DNA of 64,000 nt from Rhodococcus marinonascens NBRC 14363 (GTDB lineage: Bacteria > Actinomycetota > Actinomycetes > Mycobacteriales > Mycobacteriaceae): the NCBI RefSeq assembly GCF_001894885.1, contig NZ_BCXB01000007.1, positions 62,001-126,000 on the forward strand, in the 5' to 3' direction. Of the stretch, positions 35,165-43,436 are shown piece by piece. The position numbers and the translations under genes are program-made. The notes below the pieces were generated by a model. It was given only the letters and a program-made list of their open reading frames with translations, did no database searches and had not been told where the DNA came from. Numbering within the stretch: position 1 is the first letter of the stretch; the number at the start of each line of letters is the position of its first letter.

Positions 35165-35508
35165 TACTTCTCCCCCTTCTTGTCCACTGCATCAAGGGGC
35201 GGAGCATCAGCGGGTGCGGCGGGTTTGGACTTGAACATCCCCAGCATCCGGTCAGTGACCACGAAGCCGCCGACCACATTGATCGTTCCGAACACCAACG
35301 CCACGAACAAGATCACCTGCAGCCCCCAGGACGGGTCGTCGACCTTGCCCAACACCACCAGGGCACCCAGCACGACAATTCCGTGAATGGCATTGGTACC
35401 CGACATCAACGGGGTGTGCAACGTGTTCGGGACCTTCGAGATCACCGCGAAACCCACGAACCCGGACAACACCAGGATCGCGATATTCGCCAACAGTTCG
35501 GTGTACAT
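35164..35508 (-). CDS. pntAB: NAD(P) transhydrogenase alpha-2 (membrane) subunit
   Basis: A 114-residue protein with three to four membrane segments (LLANIAILVLSGFVGFAVISKVP; ILFVALVFGTINVVGGFVVTDRML). In this three-gene form of the enzyme it corresponds to the membrane part of the alpha chain, separated from the NAD-binding part. The conserved sequence VPNTLHTPLMSGTNAIHGIV is present. It overlaps pntAA by one base (TGATG) and pntB by one base. Confidence 0.96.
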   Translation of the reverse strand: MYTELLANIAILVLSGFVGFAVISKVPNTLHTPLMSGTNAIHGIVVLGALVVLGKVDDPSWGLQVILFVALVFGTINVVGGFVVTDRMLGMFKSKPAAPADAPPLDAVDKKGEK

Positions 35509-36620
35509 CAGGACACCGCCTCCTCACGGGTGACGCACGAGGCCGCAAGCACCTCGTCCGAGAAGTCGGGGGCCAGCCGGCCTTCGACCAACATCAGCTC
35601 CAGCAGGGCCGAGACGTTCTTCGCGTACAACTCCGACGAGTGCTCGGGCATCGTGGAGGGCAGGTTCAACGGCGAGCAAATCGTGACCCCGTGTTTGATC
35701 ACGGTCTGACCGGGTTCAGTCAGCTCGCAGTTGCCGCCGGTCTCCCCCGCCAGATCCACCACCACCGATCCCGGCTTCATGCCCTCCACTGCGGCGGCCG
35801 TCACCAGTCGAGGCGCGGGACGGCCCGGCACCAGCGCGGTCGTGATGACCACGTCGAAGCCCTTGATCGCGTCCTCGAGCGCCTGCTGCTGCTGCACCCG
35901 TTCATCCTCGGAGAGCTCACGAGCGTATCCGCCCTCTCCGGCCGCATCGATCCCCAGATCGAGCCACCGCGCGCCTACCGAACGAACCTGGTCCGCCACC
36001 TCCGGGCGCACGTCGTACCCGGTGGCCCGGCCACCGAGCCGTTTCGCCGTCGCCAATGCCTGCAACCCGGCCACACCGACACCGAGTACCAGCACGGTCG
36101 CCGGTTTGACGGTGCCGGCGGCGGTGGTGAGCATCGGGAAGAAGCGGGTCGACTCCGACGCGGCCAGCAACACCGACTTGTAGCCCGAGACGTTCGCCTG
36201 TGAAGACAGCGCATCCATCACCTGCGCGCGGGAAATACGCGGGATCGACTCCACCGCGAATGCCTGCACCCCCGCCGACTTCAACGCAGCCAGTTGGTTG
36301 TCCTGATTGCGCGGTGCCAGGAACCCGATCAGCATCTGCCCCGGGTGCAACCTGGCCACCTCCGCGTCCGACGGCGGCGCTACCTTCACGAGCACGTCCG
36401 CCGACCACGGATCGCCGATCTTCGCCCCCGCGGCGATATAGAGATCGTCGGGAATCAGCGCGCCGAGACCGGCGCCCTGCTCGACCACCACGTCCACACC
36501 CTTACCGATCAGCGCGGCCACGATCTTCGGCACCAACGCGACCCGCCGCTCGCCCTCGTTCGACTCCCGGGGGACGCCGACCGTCGGACGCGGATGTGAC
36601 GCGCTCTGCGATGTATCCAT
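35508..36620 (-). CDS. pntAA: NAD(P) transhydrogenase alpha-1 (NAD-binding) subunit
   Basis: A 370-residue soluble domain of the proton-translocating transhydrogenase, related to alanine dehydrogenase. Features are VGVPRESNEGERRVALVPKIV near the N-terminus, the Rossmann motif VLVLGVGVAGLQALATAKRLGGRATGYDVR around residues 172-200, and VVDLAGETGGNCELT. The ATG at 36620 has AGGAAG upstream. First gene of pntAA-pntAB-pntB. A CRP/GlxR-type site lies about 200 bp upstream, but closer to the divergent DUF488 gene. Confidence 0.97.
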   Translation of the reverse strand: MDTSQSASHPRPTVGVPRESNEGERRVALVPKIVAALIGKGVDVVVEQGAGLGALIPDDLYIAAGAKIGDPWSADVLVKVAPPSDAEVARLHPGQMLIGFLAPRNQDNQLAALKSAGVQAFAVESIPRISRAQVMDALSSQANVSGYKSVLLAASESTRFFPMLTTAAGTVKPATVLVLGVGVAGLQALATAKRLGGRATGYDVRPEVADQVRSVGARWLDLGIDAAGEGGYARELSEDERVQQQQALEDAIKGFDVVITTALVPGRPAPRLVTAAAVEGMKPGSVVVDLAGETGGNCELTEPGQTVIKHGVTICSPLNLPSTMPEHSSELYAKNVSALLELMLVEGRLAPDFSDEVLAASCVTREEAVS

Positions 36621-36817
36621 TTATCGACTTCCTGCGGTAGATGGTCTGGGTGCCGCATCGAGCGGCAACCACCCGATAATGGGCGATGTGTCCCCCACCA
36701 CGACTGAATTCAGCTGATAATAGCCAAGTGAGGATGTGACGTGTGCGGCACATAGGCCTACGGGTGAGCGTCTGACTCGAGCCCGAACAGCGGTTCCGGC
36801 ACGTGTATCCCGACATT

Positions 36818-36833
36818 TGTGACCACGATCACA
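36818..36833. promoter_or_regulatory. CRP/GlxR-type binding site candidate
   Basis: TGTGACCACGATCACA matches TGTGA-N6-TCACA perfectly, and the symmetry extends by further T/A pairs on each side. It lies in the divergent region between pntAA (start 36620) and the DUF488 gene (start 36890), 57 bases upstream of the latter. Mycobacterial CRP and corynebacterial GlxR use this motif. Confidence 0.65.
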
Positions 36834-36889
36834 AAGCGATTCGTCGTAGTCTTGCAGTAGGCACCCGCACCAGGAGCGGAGGTTCAATC

Positions 36890-37291
36890 GTGAGCATGCC
36901 GAAGGAACAGGGCACGCCAGGCATCACTGGGGCACCGCCCGTCGTGGTCGAGCGGGTCTACGACCATCCGACCGTAGGCGACGGACTGCGACTGTTCGTC
37001 GACAGACTCTGGCCGCGTGGGCTGCGAAAGGATGCCTTTCATTTCGACGACTGGGCCAGGGATCTCGCGCCGTCGACGGACCTGCGTCATTGGTACTCGC
37101 ACGACGTCTCCGCCTTCAGCGAGTTCCGGGAGCGATATGTTCACGAGTTAGAGTCACCGACCGGCCGGAAGGCCGTCTCACGAGTACAGGAACTCGCACA
37201 TGGACGGCCGATCGTTCTGCTGACTGCAACCAAGGACCTCCGACACAGCCACGCCGAAGTCCTCGGCGAGTACCTGCGAAATCAGTCGTGA
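36890..37291 (+). CDS. DUF488 family protein
   Basis: A 133-residue protein of the DUF488 family, function unknown. The family core is RLFVDRLWPRGLRKDAFHFDDWARDLAPSTDLRHWYSHD around residues 35-72, followed by FRERYVHEL and PIVLLTATKDLRHSHAEVL, where the cysteine common in some members is absent. The GTG at 36890 has GGAGCGGAGG upstream; ATG at 36896 is an alternative. A CRP/GlxR-type site sits 57 bp upstream. Confidence 0.9.
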   Translation: MSMPKEQGTPGITGAPPVVVERVYDHPTVGDGLRLFVDRLWPRGLRKDAFHFDDWARDLAPSTDLRHWYSHDVSAFSEFRERYVHELESPTGRKAVSRVQELAHGRPIVLLTATKDLRHSHAEVLGEYLRNQS

Positions 37292-37337
37292 GCAACTGCC
37301 CGCGCCGCGGATCAGGTTGGTAATCGGATATCTACGG

Positions 37338-38879
37338 TCAGCGAGCGTTCAGATACCTGGCCCTCAACTTGTGCTTGACGAGTTTGCCGGTGGCCGTGCG
37401 CGGCAGGTCGTCCGAGAAGTCCATGGTACGTGGCGCTTTGTAGTGGCTCACCCGATCGCGCACGTAGTCGAGCAGTTCGCGGGCCACGACATCCGACGGC
37501 TCGACACCGTCGACGAGTTGCACCACGGCCTTGACCTGTTCGCCCATCTCCTCGTCGGGCACGCCGATCACAGCAACGTCGAACACCTTGGGATGCATGA
37601 TGAGCACATTCTCCGATTCCTGTGGGTAGATGTTCACCCCACCCGAGATGATCATGAACGCTGCACGGTCGGTCAGATACAGGAAGCGATCGGAATCGAG
37701 GTAGCCGATGTCGCCGCTCGTGGTCCACGCCGGATGGCGGGGGTGCGTCGCGGCTTCCGTCTTCGCCGGATCGTTGTGATATTCGAACGATCGTTCCTCC
37801 CGCTCCCAATAGACGGTTCCGATTTCGCCGGCGGGCAGGTCCTCACCGTTGTCATCGCAAATGTGGACGATGCCCATCACCCCGTCGCGCCCCACCGATC
37901 CCGGCTTGGCGAGCGACTCGACGCTGTCAATGAACGTGGCGCCCGCTCCTTCGGTGGACGCATAGTATTCGTGGATCACCGGACCCCACCACTCGATCAT
38001 CGACCGTTTCACGTCAGGCGGGCACGGCGCCGCCGCGTGAATTGCCACCTTCTGGCTCGACACGTCAAATTTTGCACGAACATCCCTCGGCAGCTTGAGC
38101 ATCCGCACGAACATCGTCGGCACCCACTGACTGTGAGTCACGCGATATTGCTCGATCAGCCGCAGCGACTCCTCGGCGTCGAATCGGTCCATCAGAATGA
38201 TCGTTCCGCCAACGGAGGCTACTGTGCCGCAAAACCGCAGTGGAGCTGCGTGATACAGGGGTGCGGGACACAGATAGACGGTGTCCGAGTCGAATCCGTA
38301 GATCGCGACGAACGCCGCGGCGTACGGATCCATCGTGGCGTCCACTTCACCTTCCGGCAGAGCGAGTTTGACACCCTTGGGCCGTCCGGTAGTGCCGGAG
38401 GAGTACAGCATGTCCTGACCGCGGGGTTGCGAGTCGAGCGGTTCGTCCAACTGCCCGGCGAGGGCATCTTCGTAGCTGTCGAATCCGCGAAGTTCGCCTC
38501 CGTACACGAGGCGGTGCCGAACCCGGGGAATTTGGTTCCGATCGTGCGGGACGGCGCGGGCGGCGTCCACCGAGACGATCAGGACCTCGGCTCCGCAGTC
38601 GTCCACGACGTATCCGGCCTCCTCCGGGGTGAGGTGCCAGTTGACAACCGTGACATACAGCCCGGATCGTAGCGCCGCCCAATACACTTCGAAAACGCGA
38701 AGGTCGTTGCTCGACACAAGGGCCAGGTGGTCGCCCACCTTCAGTCCGAGCGAGCGCAGATGCCGAGCCAGGCGGGTGGACCGTTGGTCCAATTCCCGGT
38801 AGGTGATCTGCTCCCCCGTCGCCGGGCGGATGACAGCCGGCTTGTCGGGAGTGGTCGCAACGAAGTTTCCAGGGAACAT
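37338..38879 (-). CDS. Acyl-CoA synthetase (AMP-forming, FadD family)
   Basis: A 513-residue ANL-superfamily ligase that activates a carboxylic acid to its CoA ester through an acyl-adenylate. Motifs are MLYSSGTTGRPKGVKL near residue 150, the YASTEGAG region, TSGDIGYLDSDRFLYLTDR and the C-terminal LPRTATGKLVKHKLR with the catalytic lysine. The ATG at 38879 with AGGAGGAGCG upstream is preferred to an open frame starting at 38909. The acid may be a fatty or aromatic acid; context does not decide. Convergent with DUF488. Confidence 0.92.
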   Translation of the reverse strand: MFPGNFVATTPDKPAVIRPATGEQITYRELDQRSTRLARHLRSLGLKVGDHLALVSSNDLRVFEVYWAALRSGLYVTVVNWHLTPEEAGYVVDDCGAEVLIVSVDAARAVPHDRNQIPRVRHRLVYGGELRGFDSYEDALAGQLDEPLDSQPRGQDMLYSSGTTGRPKGVKLALPEGEVDATMDPYAAAFVAIYGFDSDTVYLCPAPLYHAAPLRFCGTVASVGGTIILMDRFDAEESLRLIEQYRVTHSQWVPTMFVRMLKLPRDVRAKFDVSSQKVAIHAAAPCPPDVKRSMIEWWGPVIHEYYASTEGAGATFIDSVESLAKPGSVGRDGVMGIVHICDDNGEDLPAGEIGTVYWEREERSFEYHNDPAKTEAATHPRHPAWTTSGDIGYLDSDRFLYLTDRAAFMIISGGVNIYPQESENVLIMHPKVFDVAVIGVPDEEMGEQVKAVVQLVDGVEPSDVVARELLDYVRDRVSHYKAPRTMDFSDDLPRTATGKLVKHKLRARYLNAR

Positions 38880-39045
38880 TCGCGCTCCTCCTGCCAGCCA
38901 GGGAACCACTCAGGGAGATTCTCACCATCGGTCTACCACACCGAATCCATCACGGGCAGTCACCACGCCCAACACCGGGACGGCCGTCCGCCCATGGCGA
39001 AACGTTCGCCACGCTCGAGGCGCGGGGTCCTACAGTTGAGGAAAA

Positions 39046-39075
39046 ATTGAGGAGTACAACATTGAGGAGTACAAC
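39046..39075. repeat. Tandem 15-bp duplication carrying the ribosome binding site
   Basis: ATTGAGGAGTACAAC occurs twice without spacer at 39046-39060 and 39061-39075. Each copy holds GAGGAG, so the DinB-like gene starting at 39079 has a duplicated Shine-Dalgarno sequence; the second copy is correctly spaced from the GTG. Confidence 0.9.
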
Positions 39076-39078
39076 GCT

Positions 39079-39897
39079 GTGAACGCCTTGCAAAGGGAAC
39101 CGATCCTCGGGGCGCTGTTCGAGGGATGGGACGCGCTCGAACAGGTGCTGTCGCCGCTGCCCGGGGACGCGTGGTTTACACCCACAGCCCTGCCCGGCTG
39201 GACGATCCACGACGTCGTCGCGCATATTATCGGCGACGAATCTCTCCTCGCGGGAATTCCGGCACCGCACACCAGCATCGACGTCCGAAGCCTCGGCCAC
39301 GTCCGGAACGAAATCGGCGCCTTCAACGAACAGTGGGTGGAGGGACTGCGGGGCTGCGCGGGCTCGGAGATGCTCGAGAAGTTCCGTGCGATCACCACCC
39401 GCAGACGGGCGGAGTTGGCCGAGATGACGGATGAGATGTTCGCGGCCGAAACCACCACACCGGTCGGGCCGGCGCCCTACCTCCGCTTCATGCGCATCCG
39501 CGCGTTCGACTGCTGGATGCATGAACTCGACATCCGGGACGCGCTCGGATTGCCTGGCGACGAGGGCGATCACCGGGCGGACACGGCCTTCATGGAGATC
39601 TCAGGTGCCATCGCATTCCTCGTCGGGAAGCGCGGCAAGGCCCCGGACGGATCCAGGATCACACTGGAGCTGACGGGGCCGCTCGCACGAAACATCCACA
39701 TCACCGTCGACGGCAGGGCGGCGGTGGTCGACGCGTTACCGTCCGAGGCGACCACGACCGTCACCCTCGATTCACGACTGTTCACGCGACTGGCAGGTGG
39801 CAGGACCACGGCAGCGGAGCACCGTGACGAAATCGGGCTGAGCGGCGACGCAGACGCCGGTAAGAGGATCGTCGACAACCTCGCGTTCACGATCTGA
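39079..39897 (+). CDS. Maleylpyruvate isomerase-family, mycothiol-dependent-type protein
   Basis: A 272-residue protein of the DinB-like actinobacterial family that uses mycothiol in known members. The metal site histidines are expected in HDVVAHIIGDE (H49) and FDCWMHELDIRDALGL. The C-terminal 90 residues form an SCP2-like part (LTGPLARNIHITVDGRAAVVD). The GTG at 39079 uses the second of two copied ribosome sites. The S51-type gene starts 5 bp after its stop, so they are co-transcribed. The substrate is unknown. Confidence 0.85.
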   Translation: MNALQREPILGALFEGWDALEQVLSPLPGDAWFTPTALPGWTIHDVVAHIIGDESLLAGIPAPHTSIDVRSLGHVRNEIGAFNEQWVEGLRGCAGSEMLEKFRAITTRRRAELAEMTDEMFAAETTTPVGPAPYLRFMRIRAFDCWMHELDIRDALGLPGDEGDHRADTAFMEISGAIAFLVGKRGKAPDGSRITLELTGPLARNIHITVDGRAAVVDALPSEATTTVTLDSRLFTRLAGGRTTAAEHRDEIGLSGDADAGKRIVDNLAFTI

Positions 39898-39902
39898 TCA
39901 CG

Positions 39903-40613
39903 GTGCGCCTGTTCCTCTCGTCATACCGGTTCGGCGCTGATCCCGCACCCCTGATGTCGCTGGTCAACGGCCCGCGCTCGGACGGCACCACGTTGCGGGC
40001 AGGGCGCGTCGGCGTGATTGCCGCCGCGGCGGATGCCTGGCCACCCACGGCACGAGCGTCCGCGGTCGTCAGCGACGTGATGCCGCTGACCCGCCTGGGC
40101 TTCGCCCCGGAGGAGGTGGACCTGCGTGACTACATCGAGAGTGACGGGCACGCGAACGCCAATGCGCTCGAGGAGCGACTGACCGAGTTCGACATGCTGT
40201 GGGTGCGAGGCGGGAACACATTCGTGTTGCGCGCACAGATGGCTCGGAGTGGGGCTGACCACGTGATCCGGAAACTACTACGGAACGACTCACTGGTGTA
40301 CGCCGGGTACAGCGCGGGCGCGTGCGTCATGGCTCCGACGCTCCACGGTCTCGACTCCTGCGATGACCCGACGGAGGTGGTCGCGACCTGTGGTATGAAC
40401 CCACTCTGGGACGGCCTGGGCGTGGTGAGCTTCGCCATCGTCCCTCACCATCCGCCTGCGGAGCCTCCAGTGGCCGGATCGTCCGCGTTACTGGAGGACG
40501 CCGCCGGAGTTCGGCGCACAGTCGACGCATTGAGACTCGCCGGCATCGAATACCGGACCCTCACGGACGATCAGGCAATCGTCGTGAACGGAGATCGAAC
40601 CGAACTCGTGTGA
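39903..40613 (+). CDS. Peptidase E-like protein (family S51)
   Basis: A 236-residue protein of the S51 (aspartyl dipeptidase/cyanophycinase) fold. The family motifs are WVRGGNTFVLR (GGNT at 103-106) and VYAGYSAGACVM with the likely nucleophile S137. In peptidase E the enzyme cleaves Asp-X dipeptides in the cytoplasm. No signal peptide is seen. The GTG start follows the previous stop by 5 bp. Exact substrate uncertain. Confidence 0.88.
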   Translation: MRLFLSSYRFGADPAPLMSLVNGPRSDGTTLRAGRVGVIAAAADAWPPTARASAVVSDVMPLTRLGFAPEEVDLRDYIESDGHANANALEERLTEFDMLWVRGGNTFVLRAQMARSGADHVIRKLLRNDSLVYAGYSAGACVMAPTLHGLDSCDDPTEVVATCGMNPLWDGLGVVSFAIVPHHPPAEPPVAGSSALLEDAAGVRRTVDALRLAGIEYRTLTDDQAIVVNGDRTELV

Positions 40614-40642
40614 CGATGGCGAGTTCTGCGGCGGAGATACCT

Positions 40643-40963
40643 TCAGCCGCGGACTGTGTCGGCGACAGACGGTGAGACCTGATCGAGCGCAGCCCAAATG
40701 ACCTGGCATCGCCTGGCGGTCACTTCGTCCGCATCGGCGAGCAGCGCGTCCAGGAGAGTCCCGGGGTCCAAGTGCCATGCCTGGTGCATGGACCGAACTT
40801 CATTGTTCGTAAACAACCCCGACCCTGCGAGTGCGGAGATCCACTCGTCGAACTCCCCACGGTGGATCCGTTCGATGGACGCGTAATCGACGCCATTGTC
40901 GAAGAACTCGTACGAGAACATCGCGGAGATGTAACTGCTGGGATCTCGGTGGGATGTATTCAT
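40643..40963 (-). CDS. Hypothetical protein
   Basis: A 106-residue acidic soluble protein that I do not recognise, starting MNTSHRDPSSYISAMFSYEF. The ATG at 40963 has AGGAAGGACC upstream; the frame extends to 41023, which would add 20 residues. No motifs, signal peptide or membrane segment are visible. It is convergent with the peptidase E-like gene, and the region upstream of it (to 41477) has no clear gene. Confidence 0.65.
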   Translation of the reverse strand: MNTSHRDPSSYISAMFSYEFFDNGVDYASIERIHRGEFDEWISALAGSGLFTNNEVRSMHQAWHLDPGTLLDALLADADEVTARRCQVIWAALDQVSPSVADTVRG

Positions 40964-41042
40964 CAGTACAGGTCCTTCCTGGTGCGGTGCGGCAAAATCC
41001 GGGCACACCTCGAGCTGGCTCATAGTTGGTTGAGAATCTCCA

Positions 41043-41138
41043 TTGAGGCGGATACTCTCCGACGTTTGACGCTTGAGGCGGATATTCTTCGCCGATGCCT
41101 GACGCTTGGGGCGGAAATTATTCGCGATGTCTGACGAT
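41043..41138. repeat. Three degenerate tandem units of 30-33 bp
   Basis: Units begin TTGAGGCGGATA, TTGAGGCGGATA and TTGGGGCGGAAA at 41043, 41073 and 41106, and each ends near TTTGACGC, CCTGACGC or TCTGACGA. The first lacks three bases of the others. In one plus frame they encode repeated LTLEADILRR-like stretches, but no complete gene is evident. Confidence 0.8.
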
Positions 41139-41210
41139 CCCAGATCGCTAACCCGCGAACGTGCGTTCTTGTGTTGCCTCGCCGATACAATCCGGTAACA
41201 GAGTTGCGGG

Positions 41211-41226
41211 TGTGACTCGTGTTACA
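41211..41226. promoter_or_regulatory. CRP/GlxR-like site upstream of the GlcD-like gene
   Basis: TGTGACTCGTGTTACA matches TGTGA-N6-TCACA with one mismatch. It lies 252-267 bases upstream of the FAD oxidase start and before an inverted repeat TTGACctatGTCAA at 41241-41254. Confidence 0.4.
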
Positions 41227-41477
41227 AGCGAAAGTGTAGGTTGACCTATGTCAAGAAATGCTTCTACCTGCATTTCCTCCTTCGTACTAGACTGCATCCC
41301 TCGCCAACGAAGGTCGAAGGAGTCCACTCGCCGATCCCACATCGCGAGACCGCCAGGCGTAAATCCCTCGTCAACTGGGGGCAGGAATCAGTTCACTCGG
41401 GAGTTCGGGCAATTCGAGGGCACCTATGGAAATGGGCTACCTTCGGGATGCAGGACACTCGCATTCCAGGAGTCACG

Positions 41478-42851
41478 ATGACCGTCACCGACGACACACT
41501 CACGGCGCTCGCCGCTACCCTTCCCCAAGGATGCCTGGTCACCGATCCGGACCTTCTCGCGTCGTACAGTCAGGACTGGGCACGGGACCCCGACGCGGCG
41601 ACTCCCTGTGCGGTCGCCCGCCCTACCACCACCGAAGACGTCCAGGCGGTGATGCGCTGGGCCACCGAACATCGGGTTCCGGTCATTCCGAGGGGAGCGG
41701 GTTCCGGGCTCAGCGGCGGTGCGACGGCCGTGTCGGGCAGCGTAGTGATCAGCACCGAACGTATGCGTCGGATCGAGGTGGACCCGGCCACGCGTATCGC
41801 CGTGGTGGAACCGGGCCTGCTCAACGCGGAGGTCAAGGCCGCGGCAACGGAGCACGAACTCTGGTATCCCCCCGATCCGTCCTCGTTCGAGATCTGCTCG
41901 ATCGGCGGCAACGTCGCAACCAATGCGGGCGGTCTGTGCTGCGTGAAGTACGGCGTCACCACCGACTACGTGCTCGCGCTGCGGGTGGTCCTCGCGGACG
42001 GAACAGCCGTGCGACTCGGTGGCCCGCGCCTCAAGGATGTGGCCGGCCTCTCGCTGACCAAACTGTTCGTCGGAAGCGAGGGGACCCTCGGCGTCGTCAC
42101 CGAGGCGACGCTGAGACTGATTCCCGCCCAGCCGCCGTCGAGCACCCTCGTCGCGTCGTTCGCCTCCGTCCAGTCCGCCGCAGACTCGGTCCTGGCCATT
42201 ACGCGCACGCTACGGCCCTCGATGCTCGAGTTCATGGATCGCGCGTCGATCGGTGCCGTCGAGGATGCCATGCGGATGGGACTCGATCGCACCGTCGAAG
42301 CGATGCTCATCGCGCGGTCGGATGCCCCCGGAGCAATTGCGGCCGAAGAGATTGCCGTCATGGCGGATGCTTGTGCGGCGAACGGAGCTTCCGAGGTCTT
42401 CACGACCGACGATCCCGATGAGGGCGAAGCCTTCGCTGCAGCGAGGCGATACGTCTTCCACGCGGTCGAGAAGCTGGGAAGCTTACTCCTTGAGGACGTC
42501 TGCGTCCCACTCTCGAAACTGCCTGCGCTGGTCGAGGGGATCGCCGCCATCTCCCGTGAGCGCGGCGTGATCGTCGCGGTGGTTGCACACGCCGGCGACG
42601 GAAACACCCACCCGCTCATCGTCTTCGATCCTGAAGACGCCGAGATGACCGAGCGCGCGCATCTCGTATTCGGCGAGATCATGGATCTCACGATCTCACT
42701 CGGCGGCACGATCACCGGCGAGCACGGCGTAGGACGACTGAAGAAGGCCTGGCTGCCCAACCAGGTAGGTCCCGACGTCATGGAATTGACACAGCGGATC
42801 AAGAATGCGCTCGACCCGTTGGGCATCCTCAACCCCGGAGCCGTCCTGTAA
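41478..42851 (+). CDS. FAD-binding oxidase, glycolate/D-lactate dehydrogenase (GlcD) type
   Basis: A 457-residue flavoprotein of the VAO/PCMH family. The FAD-binding domain shows VIPRGAGSGLSGGATAVSGSVVIS near residues 75-95 and PPDPSSFEICSIGGNVATNAGGLCCVKYG; the C-terminal cap has VVAHAGDGNTHPLIVFDP and GEHGVGRLKKAWLP. It likely oxidises a 2-hydroxy acid such as glycolate or D-lactate. The ATG at 41478 has AGGAG seven bases upstream; the frame is open to 41241 but not family-like. A 19-bp duplication spans its stop codon. Confidence 0.93.
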   Translation: MTVTDDTLTALAATLPQGCLVTDPDLLASYSQDWARDPDAATPCAVARPTTTEDVQAVMRWATEHRVPVIPRGAGSGLSGGATAVSGSVVISTERMRRIEVDPATRIAVVEPGLLNAEVKAAATEHELWYPPDPSSFEICSIGGNVATNAGGLCCVKYGVTTDYVLALRVVLADGTAVRLGGPRLKDVAGLSLTKLFVGSEGTLGVVTEATLRLIPAQPPSSTLVASFASVQSAADSVLAITRTLRPSMLEFMDRASIGAVEDAMRMGLDRTVEAMLIARSDAPGAIAAEEIAVMADACAANGASEVFTTDDPDEGEAFAAARRYVFHAVEKLGSLLLEDVCVPLSKLPALVEGIAAISRERGVIVAVVAHAGDGNTHPLIVFDPEDAEMTERAHLVFGEIMDLTISLGGTITGEHGVGRLKKAWLPNQVGPDVMELTQRIKNALDPLGILNPGAVL

Positions 42852-42868
42852 CCCCGGAGCCGTCCTGT
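42831..42868. repeat. Tandem 19-bp duplication across the stop codon of the GlcD-like gene
   Basis: AACCCCGGAGCCGTCCTGT occurs at 42831-42849 and again at 42850-42868 without spacer. The first copy encodes the last residues NPGAVL, so the second is a duplicate of the gene's end in the 3' region. Confidence 0.92.
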
Positions 42869-42966
42869 AACCCGATGCGCACCGACGCCGGCAATTCCGA
42901 CCGGTAATCTGCGGATGACGGCTGCGGCGCGATACCGCATGCAGGCAACGAGCAGAGGAGCGGTCT

Positions 42967-43242
42967 GTGGCAACAACGGTGGAGCACTGCGTGGCAGAGT
43001 CCCGGTTCGAAGTCTTCGTCGACGGTCAGCTGGCTGGTTACGCCGACTACGCCGAACACGGCAGCGTCCGCGACTTCCACCGCACCGTCACCTACCCGCG
43101 GTTCCGTGGGCAGGGCCTGGCTGCCGAAGTGCTGAAGGCTGCCCTCGACGACACGAAAGCCCGCGGGTTCTCCGTAGTGCCCTCGTGTTCATACGTCGCC
43201 AAGTACATCTCCCAGAATCCAAGCTATGCGGAACTCGTCTGA
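42967..43242 (+). CDS. Small GNAT-type N-acetyltransferase
   Basis: A 91-residue protein of the short Gcn5-related acetyltransferase group (YidJ/YjdJ-like). Visible are VFVDGQLAGYADYAE, HRTVTYPRFRGQGLAAEVLKAALDDTKARG with the acetyl-CoA loop RGQGLA around residue 50, and a conserved SYVAKYISQNPSY. The GTG at 42967 has AGAGGAGCG upstream. Acceptor unknown. It lies alone between the GlcD-like gene and the TPP riboswitch. Confidence 0.9.
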   Translation: MATTVEHCVAESRFEVFVDGQLAGYADYAEHGSVRDFHRTVTYPRFRGQGLAAEVLKAALDDTKARGFSVVPSCSYVAKYISQNPSYAELV

Positions 43243-43352
43243 TCCGGTGATCGGGACCGTCGGCTGAGGCCGACGACATTGTTGCCCCACGTCCCCGGCG
43301 TGAGGGTCCACTCAGCCCGCACCCCTGCCCGGTGCTAGGGTCGGCTTTGTTC

Positions 43353-43431
43353 TGACACGGGGTGCTCCGCACGGGCGGGGCTGAGAACACACCCGGAAAC
43401 CTGCTCAGGTAATGCTGACGAAGGGATGTCA
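43353..43431 (+). ncRNA. TPP riboswitch (THI element)
   Basis: Conserved THI-box blocks are present in order: ACACGGGGTGCTCC, GGGGCTGAGAACACACCC, ACCTGCTCAGGTAATGCTGACG and AAGGGA. The closing helix pairs TGACA (43353-43357) with TGTCA (43427-43431). The AAGGGA near its 3' end is also the only ribosome site for tenA (GTG at 43437), so thiamine diphosphate binding should block translation. Both the blocks and their spacing fit this class. Confidence 0.95.
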
Positions 43432-43436
43432 ACATC

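Larger units (their letters stand above)
40964..41477. other. 514-bp gap with tandem repeats and possible regulatory sites
   Basis: No gene is convincing here. It holds three degenerate units of about 33 bp (41043-41138), a CRP-like site (41211-41226), the inverted repeat TTGACctatGTCAA (41241-41254), and a 77-codon open frame at 41248-41481 whose stop overlaps the next start as ATGA but whose protein looks unlike anything I know. Confidence 0.5.

Noticed and set aside
41248..41481. 77-codon open frame ending in ATGA overlap with the GlcD-like start
   Set aside because: The overlap is suggestive of coupling, but the protein is Arg/Ser-rich with no recognisable fold and the GlcD-like gene has its own ribosome site. 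Kept as a possibility in the gap description only.
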